From Micromonospora eburnea (GTDB lineage Bacteria; Actinomycetota; Actinomycetes; Mycobacteriales; Micromonosporaceae): DNA of 64,000 bases. The notes under the pieces were generated by a model. The model saw only the letters and a list, made by a program, of their open reading frames with translations, was not told the DNA's origin and did not search any database. The stretch is from NCBI RefSeq assembly GCF_900090225.1, contig NZ_FMHY01000002.1, positions 930,001 to 994,000 on the forward strand, read 5' to 3'. The position numbers were made by a program, and so were the translations under genes. This document shows, piece by piece, positions 43,908-52,402 of the stretch (positions are counted from its first letter, which is position 1; every line of letters starts with the position of its first letter).

Positions 43908-43947
43908 GCGGCACCGGCGCCACCCGCGGCGGTGGCGCCGGTGCCGC
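43908..43947. terminator. Hairpin between the APH-like gene and yidD
   Basis: A perfect 17-bp inverted repeat (43908-43924 with 43931-43947) with a 6-nt loop lies right after the kinase gene and 11 bp before the yidD start. It probably ends the kinase transcript and could also shape the yidD leader. Confidence 0.8.
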
Positions 43948-43958
43948 ATCATGGCGTC

Positions 43959-44339
43959 GTGTTCGATCTGAGGCGCAAGCGGCAGCGCAAGAAGAAGAAC
44001 CGCGGCTCCGACGGCGGCGGCTGCGACGCCTGCGACTGCGACGGCCCGGACTGCTGCGACTTCGGCCTGTTCTCGTTCCTGCTGACCCTCGGCTCGGTCG
44101 CCGCCACCGTCACCCGTACGCCCGTCGTGGACCGGGCCGGCCGGGCCGCCATCGTCGGTTACCGGCGTTGGCTGTCGCACCGCTGGCCCGGCCGCTGCCG
44201 CTACTCGCCGACGTGCAGCGCGTACGGGCTCGCGGCGGTGGAGAAACACGGTCTCGCGGTGGGCGGGCGGATGGCCGCCGACCGGGTACGCCGGTGCAGG
44301 CCGCACGTGCCGCGCGGCACGTACGACCCGCTGCGCTGA
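43959..44339 (+). CDS. yidD: YidD-like membrane protein insertion efficiency factor, Cys-rich variant
   Basis: The 126-residue protein starts at GTG 43959. The C-terminal half carries the YidD core: YRRWLSHRWPGRCRYSPTCSAYGLAAVEKHG and RMAADRVRRCRP (key Cys, Pro-Thr-Cys-Ser and Arg-Cys). The first about 50 residues are unusual: a basic run (RRKRQRKKKNR) and a cluster of cysteines (CDACDCDGPDCCDFG). YidD helps insert membrane proteins with YidC. Here it is far from the rnpA-yidC region where the standard copy is found, so it is probably a second copy. Confidence 0.88.
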   Translation: MFDLRRKRQRKKKNRGSDGGGCDACDCDGPDCCDFGLFSFLLTLGSVAATVTRTPVVDRAGRAAIVGYRRWLSHRWPGRCRYSPTCSAYGLAAVEKHGLAVGGRMAADRVRRCRPHVPRGTYDPLR

Positions 44340-44355
44340 CCGCCCGCCTCGTCGA

Positions 44356-44724
44356 TCACTCGGGCCGGTGGCAGACGGCCTCGACGTTGTTGCCGTCCGG
44401 ATCCCGGACGAACGCGCCGAAGTACGTCGGGTGGTATTCCGGCCAGACCCGGGGCGCGTGCAACACCTCCGCGCCGGCCGCGACCGCGGCGTCGTGGAAC
44501 GCCTGCACGGCGGCCCGGTCGGGGGCGGTGAAGGCGATGTGCGCCTCCAGCGGATCGCCGGCTCCGGCCGGTGCGGGCACCAGCCAGAAGTCGGGGCTGT
44601 CGACGCCGTAGCCGATCGGGCCGGGCTCCATGATGCGCCGGGCGCCCAGCGGGGCGAGCACCTTGTCGTAGAAGGCGGCGCTGGCCGGCAGATCGCGGAC
44701 CATGACGGAGAAGTGGTCGAGCAC
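44356..44724 (-). CDS. VOC family protein
   Basis: The 122-residue protein starts at GTG 44724 behind GGGGAG. It has a glyoxalase/bleomycin resistance-type fold: VLDHFSVMVRDLPASAAFYD at the start, YGVDSPDFWL in the middle, and GAFVRDPDGNNVEAVCH near the end, with His and Glu in metal-ligand-like positions. It is divergent from a regulator/hydrolase operon with a strong operator between them. Confidence 0.9.
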   Translation of the reverse strand: MLDHFSVMVRDLPASAAFYDKVLAPLGARRIMEPGPIGYGVDSPDFWLVPAPAGAGDPLEAHIAFTAPDRAAVQAFHDAAVAAGAEVLHAPRVWPEYHPTYFGAFVRDPDGNNVEAVCHRPE

Positions 44725-44820
44725 GTCGTCTCCCCTGCGGTTGTCGTGACCGGGGGAGGCTATGCGCCCCCTGCGACATTCCGCTGGACGCTGGTCCTGC
44801 GCGGCCCAGCCCCGACCGTC

Positions 44821-44864
44821 GCACTTGACACTCGACGTCAAGTGCTTGACGATGCTTGTCAAGC
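44821..44864. promoter_or_regulatory. Two overlapping palindromes, candidate operator
   Basis: GCACTTGAC (44821-44829) pairs with GTCAAGTGC (44837-44845), and GCTTGAC (44844-44850) pairs with GTCAAGC (44858-44864). Both have 7-bp spacers and share two bases. They lie 15-60 bp before the start of the putative regulator gene and between it and the divergent VOC gene. Confidence 0.65.
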
Positions 44865-44879
44865 AACGAGGGGGGCGCC

Positions 44880-45347
44880 ATGCCATCCGGCGACGAGGAC
44901 CTGGTCGAACAGCTCGCCAGGCTGATCGACATCCGCCTGCTCGACCCGATCGAGATCCTGGTTGACGGCCACGACGCCGTCGACTCGCTGCGGGCCGTCG
45001 CCCACCAGCGGTCGAGATCCCTGGCCGCCACGATGGTCAGCGGCGACGACCGGGCCGCCTACGCGGCGATCGCCCGGGTGATCTCGACGCTCTGGCCCGG
45101 GGACGGCCCGTTCGACCCACCCCTTGACTGGTGGCGGAGCCCGCTCGGTCAAATCGTCGCGCGACGGGTGGGTCACCCCACCGCCGAGTCGGTGTCGTAC
45201 GCGGTGGCCGGCGCCATGCTCGGCATCACCCGCCAGGGTGTCCACGACCTGGCCGTGCGCGGCAAGCTGGCCCGCCACCCCGAGGGTGGCGTGCGGTCCG
45301 CCTCCGTCCGTGACCGACTCCTCCAGGAGGGAACCAGACGTGCCTGA
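44880..45347 (+). CDS. Putative DNA-binding regulator
   Basis: The 155-residue protein starts at ATG 44880 behind GAGGGGG. The N-terminal two-thirds is helical. The end has a helix-turn-helix-like region, AVAGAMLGITRQGVHDLAVRG followed by a short wing KLARHPEGGV (key residues LGITRQGV). It overlaps the next gene (alpha/beta hydrolase) by 8 bp. The double palindrome just upstream suggests it controls its own operon and the divergent VOC gene. Confidence 0.7.
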   Translation: MPSGDEDLVEQLARLIDIRLLDPIEILVDGHDAVDSLRAVAHQRSRSLAATMVSGDDRAAYAAIARVISTLWPGDGPFDPPLDWWRSPLGQIVARRVGHPTAESVSYAVAGAMLGITRQGVHDLAVRGKLARHPEGGVRSASVRDRLLQEGTRRA

Positions 45348-46254
45348 GACCTTTGTCAACTCCGGGGCGGTGCCGATCGCCTACCGCGACTTCGGCGGAG
45401 CCGGACGTCCGCTGCTGCTCCTGCACGGTGCCGGCGGCAATCTCGCCCAGATGACCGCGTTGGCCGAGCGGTTGCGGCCGGCGCACCGGGTGGTCACCGT
45501 CGACCTGCGCGGGCACGGGCGCTCCGGAGACGGCCCGTGGCGCTGGGACGACGCGCTGGCCGACCTGGCGGCCGTCGCCGACGGCCTCCGCCTCACCCGC
45601 CCCGCGGTGGTCGGTGCCTCCCTCGGCGGAATGCTGGCCGCGCTCTGGGCGCAGCGGCACCCGGAGTGCCCCGGCGCCGTCAGCCTGGACGGGAACCCGA
45701 CGCTGGGCCGCCCGGAGCAGCTCACCGGGATGGACCCGGAGCAGGCGGCGGCCGGCCTCGCCAAGCTGCGGGCCGCCTTCGACGGGATGGCCGCGATGCT
45801 GGCGGCGCCGCTCAGCCCCGAACACCTCGCCGCGGCACTGGACGGGCAGCGGGCGATGGCCCAGCGGTACGGCGGAGCGCCGGAGGACTGGGTGGCGGCC
45901 TTCGAACGTAACCTCCTGCCGTGCGGCGACGGCCGGAGCCGGCTTCGCCCCGGCCCGGAGCTGACCGAGCAGCTACGGGAAGCGATGGAGTCGCTCGACC
46001 TGATTCCCGCCTACCAGGACACCCGGTGCCCCCTGCTGCTCGTACTCGCCACCGAGGACCTTCCCGAACAACAGGCCTTCGGCGAGTTGTACGCCGCCTA
46101 CCGCCGGGCCACGACCGAGCGGATCGCCGCCGTGGACAACCCGTCGTTGCGGGTGGTGCACCTCGACGGCGCCAGCCACGCCATGGTCGCCGAGCGCCCA
46201 CAGGAACTTGCCGACCTCATCACCCACTTCCTGGGCACGACAGGTCGCCACTGA
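45340..46254 (+). CDS. Alpha/beta hydrolase
   Basis: The 304-residue hydrolase starts at GTG 45340 behind CCAGGAGGG. It has the oxyanion region LLLHGAGGNL, the nucleophile elbow GASLGGM (Ser), a helical cap about residues 125-200, and the catalytic His in DGASHAMVAERP. It probably acts in the cytoplasm on an ester, lactone or similar bond; the substrate is unknown. It is translationally coupled to the regulator gene. Confidence 0.88.
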   Translation: MPETFVNSGAVPIAYRDFGGAGRPLLLLHGAGGNLAQMTALAERLRPAHRVVTVDLRGHGRSGDGPWRWDDALADLAAVADGLRLTRPAVVGASLGGMLAALWAQRHPECPGAVSLDGNPTLGRPEQLTGMDPEQAAAGLAKLRAAFDGMAAMLAAPLSPEHLAAALDGQRAMAQRYGGAPEDWVAAFERNLLPCGDGRSRLRPGPELTEQLREAMESLDLIPAYQDTRCPLLLVLATEDLPEQQAFGELYAAYRRATTERIAAVDNPSLRVVHLDGASHAMVAERPQELADLITHFLGTTGRH

Positions 46255-46384
46255 TCCGAACCGGACGGCCGGGGCGGGGATGCGGTCCGACCGAAAGGCC
46301 GCGCCCGCGTCCCCGCCCGGTCCGCTCGCGGTGCGGCGCCTGGTGAGCGCCGCTGCCCGGCACCGGTTGTTAGGGTCCTGAGCC

Positions 46385-47632
46385 ATGGGGCAGTCCGAGG
46401 TGCGGGGCACCGTCGAGACGGTGTGGCGGATGGAGGCCGGGCGGGTCGTCGCCGGCATCGCCGCGGTCGTCCGCGACGTCGGGCTGGCCGAGGAACTGGC
46501 CCAGGACGCCCTGGTCGCCGCGCTCGAACAGTGGCCGCGCGACGGCGTACCGGCCAACCCGGGCGCGTGGCTGACGACCGTCGGCAAGCGCCGGGCCGTC
46601 GACACCGTGCGCCGCCGGCAGACCCAGGAACGTACGCTCGCCAAACTCGGCCGGGACCTTGACGAGCAGGTCACCCCCGATTTCGACGCCCGGCTCGACG
46701 AGCCGATCGAGGACGACCTGCTGCGGCTGATCTTCGTGGCCTGCCACCCGGTGCTGTCCCCGATCGCCCGGGCGGCGCTCACCCTGCGGCTGCTCGGCGG
46801 CCTGACCGTCGGCGAGATCGCCCGTGCCTTCCTCACCTCCGAGCCCACGGTCGGGCAGCGGATCACCCGCGCCAAGCAGGCCCTCGCCGCCGCCCGGGTG
46901 CCGTTCGAGGTGCCCGGGCGGGCCGAGCGTGCCGAACGGCTCGACTCGGTGCTGGAGGTCGTCTATCTGATCTTCAACGAGGGGTACGCGGCCACCGCCG
47001 GCGACGACTGGATGCGGCCCGCCCTGTGCCAGGAGGCGTTGCGGCTGGCCCGGCTGCTCCAGGGGCTGATGCCCGACGAACCGGAGGTGCACGGGCTGGC
47101 GGCGCTGCTGGAGATCCAGGCGTCGCGTACCCACGCGCGCACCGGCCCGGACGGCGCGCCGGTTCTGCTCAACGATCAGGATCGCAGCCGCTGGGACCGA
47201 CTGCTCATCCGCCGGGGTCTCGCCGCCCTCGACCTGGCCCGCGCCGGCCAGCCCGGCCCGTACGTGCTCCAGGCCGAGATCGCGGCCTGCCACGCGCGGG
47301 CGCGTACCCCCGAGGAGACCGACTGGGCGCGGATCGCCGGCCTGTACGCGGAGCTGGCCCGGCTGGTGCCCTCACCCGTGGTGGAGCTGAACCGGGCCGT
47401 CGCCGTCGCCTACGCCGAAGGGCCGGCCGCCGGCCTGGAGCTGGCCCGCGCGCTGGCCGACGACCCGGCGCTGGAGTCCTATCACCCGCTGCCCAGCGTG
47501 CTCGGTGACCTGCTCGCGAAGCTCGGCCGGCAGGACGAGGCGCGGGTCGAGTTCGAGCGGGCGGCGTCGCTCACCGGCAACGCCCGCGAGCGGGCGCTGC
47601 TGCTCGACCGGGCCGCCGCCTGCCGCTCGTAA
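46385..47632 (+). CDS. ECF sigma factor of the ECF42 group
   Basis: The 415-residue protein has sigma region 2 (AEELAQDALVAALEQWPRDG, PGAWLTTVGKRRAVDTVRRR) and region 4 (LTLRLLGGLTVGEIARAFLT, TVGQRITRAKQALAAA). A long C-terminal TPR-like extension (residues about 185-415) contains the family stretch LEVVYLIFNEGYAATAGDDW. This extension and the downstream DGPF gene define ECF42. The group needs no anti-sigma factor, and its extension is thought to take part in control. Its likely targets are the two genes that follow. Confidence 0.92.
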   Translation: MGQSEVRGTVETVWRMEAGRVVAGIAAVVRDVGLAEELAQDALVAALEQWPRDGVPANPGAWLTTVGKRRAVDTVRRRQTQERTLAKLGRDLDEQVTPDFDARLDEPIEDDLLRLIFVACHPVLSPIARAALTLRLLGGLTVGEIARAFLTSEPTVGQRITRAKQALAAARVPFEVPGRAERAERLDSVLEVVYLIFNEGYAATAGDDWMRPALCQEALRLARLLQGLMPDEPEVHGLAALLEIQASRTHARTGPDGAPVLLNDQDRSRWDRLLIRRGLAALDLARAGQPGPYVLQAEIAACHARARTPEETDWARIAGLYAELARLVPSPVVELNRAVAVAYAEGPAAGLELARALADDPALESYHPLPSVLGDLLAKLGRQDEARVEFERAASLTGNARERALLLDRAAACRS

Positions 47633-47649
47633 AAAATCTTGAAACGGGA

Positions 47650-47676
47650 TGTCGGATCCCGGTCGCCCCGATCGAC
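47650..47676 (+). promoter_or_regulatory. Candidate ECF42-type promoter
   Basis: TGTCGG (47650-47655) and CGAC (47673-47676) are separated by 17 bp, about 35 bp before the DUF998 start. ECF42 promoters described in Streptomyces have TGTCGA and CGA/TC elements, so five of six -35 bases match. Confidence 0.45.
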
Positions 47677-47711
47677 GCGTCAGCGAGAGCCGATGACTGA
47701 AGGAGATCGAG

Positions 47712-48371
47712 ATGACCAGTGCGACGCTGACGCGGGCCGGTACGACCCGGGGTGTTCCGACGGCGACCCTGCTCGCCGGGGGGATGGCCGTCGGGCCGCT
47801 GTTCCTGGGGTTGTCCTTCGCGCAGGTGTTCACCCGGGACGGTTTCGACCTGAGCCGGCAACCACTGAGCCTGCTCTCCCTGGGTGACTACGGTTGGATC
47901 CAGGTCGCCAACTTCGTCGTATCCGGGCTGCTGGCCCTGGCCGGCGCCGCCGGGCTGCGGCGGGCGCTGCGCGGCGGCCCGGCCGGGACGTGGGGGCCGG
48001 CGCTGGTGGCGGTCTTCGGTGTCGGCATGGTCGCCGCCGGGGTGATGCGGGCCGACCCGAGCATGGGTTGGCCGGCCGGCGCGCCCGAGGGCAACCCCGA
48101 GACGATGAGCTGGCACTCGGCCGGCCACGGGGCCGCGGCGATGCTGGCGTTCGGGGCGCTCACCGTCGCCGGCCTGGTGTTCGCCCGCCGTTTCCGGCGG
48201 ATCGGTGAGCGGGGTTGGTCGCTCTTCTCGGTGCTGTGCGCGCTGGCGACCATCGTCGTCATGGCGTGGCCCGACCAGGACAGCATGAGCGTCCGGCTGG
48301 TCGTCGCTTCGGTTGTCATTTTCGGCTGGCTCTCCGCGGTGTCCGTCCGGGTCCGCGGCAACCTCTCCTGA
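47712..48371 (+). CDS. DUF998 membrane protein
   Basis: The 219-residue protein has about six membrane helices and starts at ATG 47712 behind GAAGGAGA. It has DUF998-type features: FAQVFTRDGFDLSRQPLSLLS after helix 1 and a conserved MRADPSMGWP before helix 4. It lies between an ECF42 sigma factor and its DGPF companion and is probably expressed from the candidate promoter just upstream. The molecular role is unknown. Confidence 0.87.
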   Translation: MTSATLTRAGTTRGVPTATLLAGGMAVGPLFLGLSFAQVFTRDGFDLSRQPLSLLSLGDYGWIQVANFVVSGLLALAGAAGLRRALRGGPAGTWGPALVAVFGVGMVAAGVMRADPSMGWPAGAPEGNPETMSWHSAGHGAAAMLAFGALTVAGLVFARRFRRIGERGWSLFSVLCALATIVVMAWPDQDSMSVRLVVASVVIFGWLSAVSVRVRGNLS

Positions 48372-48384
48372 AAGGATTCTCCAG

Positions 48385-48759
48385 ATGCAGTACATGCTGA
48401 TGCACAAGCTGGACGAAAACGTCCCCGGCACGTTCGAGCCGAGCCCCGAGTTCATCAAGCAGATGGGCGCCTTCATGGGGGAGGTGGTCAAGTCCGGGGT
48501 GCTGCTCGCCGCCGCGGGGCTGCACAAGAGCAGCAAGGAGGACGCCGCGCGGATCACCGCCACCAAGGGCAAGACGACCATCACCGACGGTCCGTTCACC
48601 GAGACCAAGGAACTCATCGCCGGATTCGCGCTGATGGAGGTGCGGTCGAAGGAGGAGGCGCTGGAGTGGGCCAGGCGCTTCACCCAGGTCTTCATCGACC
48701 ACGGGGTTGACGTCGAGGTCGACGTCCGCCGGGTCAACGAGGGCCCCGGCCAGGGCTGA
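48385..48759 (+). CDS. DGPF/YCII-related protein
   Basis: The 124-residue protein starts at ATG 48385 behind AAAGGA. It is a YCII-like alpha/beta barrel with the signature ITDGPFTETKELIAGF. DGPF proteins are the hallmark neighbours and targets of ECF42 sigma factors. The domain may be a small enzyme or ligand sensor. It follows the DUF998 gene by 13 bp in the same operon. Confidence 0.93.
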   Translation: MQYMLMHKLDENVPGTFEPSPEFIKQMGAFMGEVVKSGVLLAAAGLHKSSKEDAARITATKGKTTITDGPFTETKELIAGFALMEVRSKEEALEWARRFTQVFIDHGVDVEVDVRRVNEGPGQG

Positions 48760-48900
48760 TCGCGGGGGCGGGCGGTACCGGTGGTGCACCGGTACCGCCC
48801 GCCGTGTCGTTCACGCCACGTCACACCGCCGGCCGCCGGGCCGTCTCCCGACCATGAGAGCACTGGTACGTGGAGTGGCCGCGCTGCTCGGCGTGGCTGG

Positions 48901-49425
48901 GTGGTCGGGTACGTGGATCCCGCCCCGGCCTCCGCGTGGGCGCCGCTGGCGCGGCAGAAGACGGTCGTGCTGACGACCCTCAAGCGGGACGGGACGGCCG
49001 TGCCGACGGCGGTGAGCGTCGCGGTGGTGGGGGAGCGGGCGTACGTGCGTAGCTTCGAGAAGGCGTGGAAGACGAAGCGGATCCGCAACAACCCGCGGGT
49101 GACCGTGGCGCCGTCGACGGCGCTGGGGAAGCCGACCGGGACGCCGGTGGAGGCGGTGGCGCGGCGGCTGAGCGGGGCGGAGGACCGGGCAGCCAGCCGA
49201 GCGCTGGTACGTAAGCACCCGTTGCTGCACGGGCTGCTGGTGCCGTTGACGCATCGGCTGGGGCGGCGCAGGACCGGCCGTACCGTTCATTTCGCGCTGA
49301 CCGCGGTGGCACCACGGGTTGGGGATGCGGCGGCGGGAGGATCACCGGCCGGGAAGTCCGGGGTCGGTTCGTCTGTTCGGGTGACGACATCGCGGCGCTC
49401 GCCGGGCCACAGTGGTTTTGAGTAG
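48901..49425 (+). CDS. PPOX-class F420/FMN-binding oxidoreductase
   Basis: The approximately 174-residue protein belongs to the pyridoxamine phosphate oxidase-like, split-barrel group. The core starts PLARQKTVVLTTLKRDGTAV and has AYVRSFEKAWKTKRIRNNPRV, AVARRLSGAEDRAASRALVRKHP (key residues RRL, GAED and RKHP) and VHFALT. These proteins use F420 or FMN. GTG 48901 or 48913 is the likely start. An ATG at 48854 lies in another frame and does not reach the core. The last about 30 residues are low-complexity. Confidence 0.8.
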   Translation: MVGYVDPAPASAWAPLARQKTVVLTTLKRDGTAVPTAVSVAVVGERAYVRSFEKAWKTKRIRNNPRVTVAPSTALGKPTGTPVEAVARRLSGAEDRAASRALVRKHPLLHGLLVPLTHRLGRRRTGRTVHFALTAVAPRVGDAAAGGSPAGKSGVGSSVRVTTSRRSPGHSGFE

Positions 49426-49469
49426 GCGGTGGGTGTCCTACCCGCCTTCGGCCCACGGGGGTGCGGGCG

Positions 49470-51110
49470 ATGCGTACGGTTCGACGACTGGTTGGTGCGT
49501 TTGCCGCGCTGACGATGGTGTTGGGCGTGCTGACCGCCACTTCCACGCCGGTGGCCGCCGCCGAGGTGATCTGGCTCGACTCACCTGCCGCGGGCGCCCG
49601 GATAAACCCGGGCTCTGTGTTGGTGGCTGGCCGGCTCCAGGGTGTGGACCCGGGTGACACGGTGTCGGTGTCCTTCACCGGCAGCCCCGACCAGGAATGG
49701 ATCGCGTCTCCCGGCCCGGACGGGCGCTGGTCGGTCAGCGTCGACATCGCTCGCGTGCCCGATGGCGTCTACCAGTTCTCCGCCACGGTGCCGAGCAGCT
49801 TCGGCGGCACCGGCACGGCCAGTCGGCTGGTTTACGTCGACGAGGTGGCCGACGACATCGTCATCGACACCCCGGCCGCAGGCGCGACCATCAGCACCTC
49901 CGGTGAGGAGGGGATCTGGTTCACCGGCCACGTCCCGGACGTCGGCCGGACGCTGGAGCCCGGCACCTACCTCGCGGCCCATCTCGACGCCGACCGCATC
50001 CGGACGACCGGGCCCATCGCCCGGCTGGGCGAGGACGGCACCTTCCGCTTCGCCGTTCCCCCGCGGTACCTGTCCAACGGCCCGCACCGGATCGGCGTCG
50101 GCGCGGACTGCCTGATCATCTACCCCAACTGCCCCCCGGGGATCGCGACGGTGGACGTCGTGGTCGCCCTGGTCCCCTCGGTTCGGGTGACCAACCCGAC
50201 TGCGGGGGAGGTCTTCGACTCCCCTTCCCGCACGCCGGTCGGCATCACCGTGGACAATCCCGGCCCGGCCGACGCCGTGACGGCCACCATCGACAACCGG
50301 ATACCGGTGCGCTTCGGCAGCCCGATGACGGTCAACGCAACCAGGACACTGTGGTGGGGCAGCCCTGACGTCGACAGCCTGCAGTTGCCGGAGGGGTTGC
50401 ACACGCTGCAGGCCACCGCCTCGGTCCGGGGCCGGACGGTCGTGTTGCCCGACGTGCGCTTCGTGGTCGACTTCGCCGCACCCACCTCGGCGTCCGTGTC
50501 CGTGCCCGCCGTCGTGCAACTGTCGAAGTCGGTCGCTGTCTCCTGGACCGGGGTCGACAACGTCGCTGTGGCCAACTTCGACGTGCGCTACCGCACCAGC
50601 TCCGCCAGCAGCGGACTGAGCGGTTACGTCTACCCGGCGGCACTTCAGCGCACGTCGGCGAGGAAGACCACGCTCGCTGCCACGGCCGGCGTCCTCTACT
50701 GCTTCTCGGTCCGGGCCCGTGACCACGCCAACCGGACCACCGCCTGGTCGGCTGAGAAATGCACCGCGACCCCGTACGACGACCGGTGGCTCGCGGTGTC
50801 CGCCGGCAGTGCACGGCGCACCAGCGGCTCCTACTACCGCGGCACGTACACGAAGCTGGCGGCCAAGGGCAAGGCCTCGCACGCGGTGACCGGCAGGCGG
50901 TTCGGCATCGTCGCCTACACCTGTCCCACCTGCGGTCAGGTCACCGTGTCGATCGGCAACGCGACCATCGGGAAGCTGAACCTGAAGCGTGCCACCAGCG
51001 GCCGGGTCCTGCTCTGGCTTCCCACTCAGGCGCAGCTGCGGGGCACCATGGTCATCAAGTCGACCAGCAGCCGCACGGTCATCATCGACGGGGTCGTCGT
51101 GCTGCGATAG
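49470..51110 (+). CDS. Secreted multi-domain beta-sandwich protein
   Basis: The 546-residue exported protein starts at ATG 49470, with a signal peptide cleaved after about VAAA (residue 31). It is built of beta-rich repeats: Ig-like segments starting IWLDSPAAGARINPGSVLVAG, IVIDTPAAGATI and VRVTNPTAGEVF (each with a T/SP-AAG motif), a fibronectin-III-like module (VSWTGVDNVAVANFDVRYR) and a C-terminal domain with CPTC. It has no catalytic motif. It probably binds cell wall or other surface polymers. Confidence 0.8.
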   Translation: MRTVRRLVGAFAALTMVLGVLTATSTPVAAAEVIWLDSPAAGARINPGSVLVAGRLQGVDPGDTVSVSFTGSPDQEWIASPGPDGRWSVSVDIARVPDGVYQFSATVPSSFGGTGTASRLVYVDEVADDIVIDTPAAGATISTSGEEGIWFTGHVPDVGRTLEPGTYLAAHLDADRIRTTGPIARLGEDGTFRFAVPPRYLSNGPHRIGVGADCLIIYPNCPPGIATVDVVVALVPSVRVTNPTAGEVFDSPSRTPVGITVDNPGPADAVTATIDNRIPVRFGSPMTVNATRTLWWGSPDVDSLQLPEGLHTLQATASVRGRTVVLPDVRFVVDFAAPTSASVSVPAVVQLSKSVAVSWTGVDNVAVANFDVRYRTSSASSGLSGYVYPAALQRTSARKTTLAATAGVLYCFSVRARDHANRTTAWSAEKCTATPYDDRWLAVSAGSARRTSGSYYRGTYTKLAAKGKASHAVTGRRFGIVAYTCPTCGQVTVSIGNATIGKLNLKRATSGRVLLWLPTQAQLRGTMVIKSTSSRTVIIDGVVVLR

Positions 51111-51155
51111 CCGGGCGCGGCACGGCGGGTTTCGAGGCCGACCGCGGTCAGCGGC

Positions 51156-51770
51156 CTAGCCGGCGGCTTCGTGCTCGTGGACCACCCGGTCGATACGGCG
51201 GTCCGGTACGACCCACATGATCGCCACGGCGACGAAACACGCCAGGGCGAGCGCGACTCCGACGTGTCCGCGCCGGTCGATCAGCAGGGCGCTGAGGATT
51301 CCCGCGACGTAGAACACGGGCGAGATCTTGCCCTTGATGTCGGCGCCGACGGCCCGCCTCAGCAGTGACGCCGGTCCCTGCTGCCGGATGATCACCGTCT
51401 GGAGTACGAAGTACGCGATCGCGGCGCCGAGCAGGTTGACACCGTAGATGACGACGGGGGTCGGTTCGAACCTCGAGTCGTCGACCCAGGCCGTCGTCAA
51501 CGGGAACAGCGACAGGCAGAACAGCAGCCCCAGGTTCGCCCACAGCACTCCGCCGCTGACCTGTCGTACGAGGTGAAACATGTGGTGGTGGTTGTTCCAG
51601 TAGATGCCGACATAGACGAAGGTGAGGAGATAGGTCAGTAGCCCGACGCCGGTCGTGCGGACCAGGTCGGAGAAGCCGTGACCTGCGGGAACCTTGAGCT
51701 CCAGCACGATGATCGTGATGATGATGGCAAGGACGCCGTCGCTGAACGCCTCCAGTCGGTTGGTCGGCAC
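51156..51770 (-). CDS. TMEM175-family potassium channel protein
   Basis: The 204-residue membrane protein has six helices. The signature MPTNRLEAFSDGVLAIIITIIVL, with the FSDGV motif at the start of helix 1, marks the TMEM175 (DUF1211) family, whose bacterial members form K+ channels as tetramers. The HHHMFHLV loop is also typical. It is divergent from the PadR-ABC operon, with TATACGC repeats between them. Confidence 0.92.
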   Translation of the reverse strand: MPTNRLEAFSDGVLAIIITIIVLELKVPAGHGFSDLVRTTGVGLLTYLLTFVYVGIYWNNHHHMFHLVRQVSGGVLWANLGLLFCLSLFPLTTAWVDDSRFEPTPVVIYGVNLLGAAIAYFVLQTVIIRQQGPASLLRRAVGADIKGKISPVFYVAGILSALLIDRRGHVGVALALACFVAVAIMWVVPDRRIDRVVHEHEAAG

Positions 51771-51826
51771 CGAGTCATCATCCCTCTCCCTCCGCCGTGC
51801 GGCAGCGTAACCGCGACCCGTGTCGA

Positions 51827-51860
51827 TATACGCCGGGGATATATACGCGAGGTATACGCC
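51827..51860. promoter_or_regulatory. Repeated TATACGC sites, candidate PadR operator
   Basis: Three direct copies of TATACGC begin at 51827, 51842 and 51853, in an AT-rich patch 18-51 bp before the PadR start codon and between the divergent TMEM175 and PadR genes. This is a likely binding area for the PadR protein. Confidence 0.5.
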
Positions 51861-51877
51861 CAGGGTATGGTGTCGCC

Positions 51878-52402
51878 ATGAGCGTTCCCATGACCCTGCT
51901 CGGCCTGCTCGAACGCGAGCCCAGCCACGGCTACGACCTAAAGCGCGACTACGACTCCTTCTTCAGCCGTGGCAAGCCCCTGCCGTTCGGCCAGGTCTAC
52001 GCGACCCTGGGCCGGCTCACCCGGGACGGCAAGATCGTGGTCGGCGAGGTCGAGCCGGGCGTCGGCCCCGAGCGCAAGCGCTACGTCATCACCGACCGGG
52101 GCGCGACCGAGTTCGAGTCGTGGCTGACCGAGCCGGTCGACGCCGAGCCCAACCTGCAGAGCGTGCTGTTCACCAAGGTCGTGCTGGCCCTCATGCTCGG
52201 CCGCCCCGCCGAGGAATATCTCGACACGCAGCGCGCCACCCACCTGCGGCGGATGAAGGAGCTCACCGAGCTGCGGCGCAGCGGCGACCTGGTCGACGCC
52301 ATGCTGGCCGACCACGGCCTGTTCCACCTGGACGCCGACCTGCACTGGATCGACACCACGGTCGCCCGGCTGGACGCCCTGCGCAAGGTGGTGCGGGGAT
52401 GA
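51878..52402 (+). CDS. PadR family transcriptional regulator
   Basis: The 174-residue regulator starts at ATG 51878. The PadR winged helix spans residues 5-85: MTLLGLLEREPSHGYDLKRDYD, PFGQVYATLGRLTRDGKIV and a wing with GPERKRYVITDRG. The C-terminal part is the Vir_act_alpha_C-like helical arm. It overlaps the ATP-binding gene by 4 bp, so it forms one operon with the ABC exporter and probably represses it until a drug or peptide is bound. Confidence 0.93.
   Translation: MSVPMTLLGLLEREPSHGYDLKRDYDSFFSRGKPLPFGQVYATLGRLTRDGKIVVGEVEPGVGPERKRYVITDRGATEFESWLTEPVDAEPNLQSVLFTKVVLALMLGRPAEEYLDTQRATHLRRMKELTELRRSGDLVDAMLADHGLFHLDADLHWIDTTVARLDALRKVVRG

Noticed and set aside
48854..48973. ATG-started frame before the PPOX protein core
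   Set aside because: It is in a different frame from the conserved core. An extra frameshift would be needed, and GTG starts in the right frame exist at 48901 and 48913.
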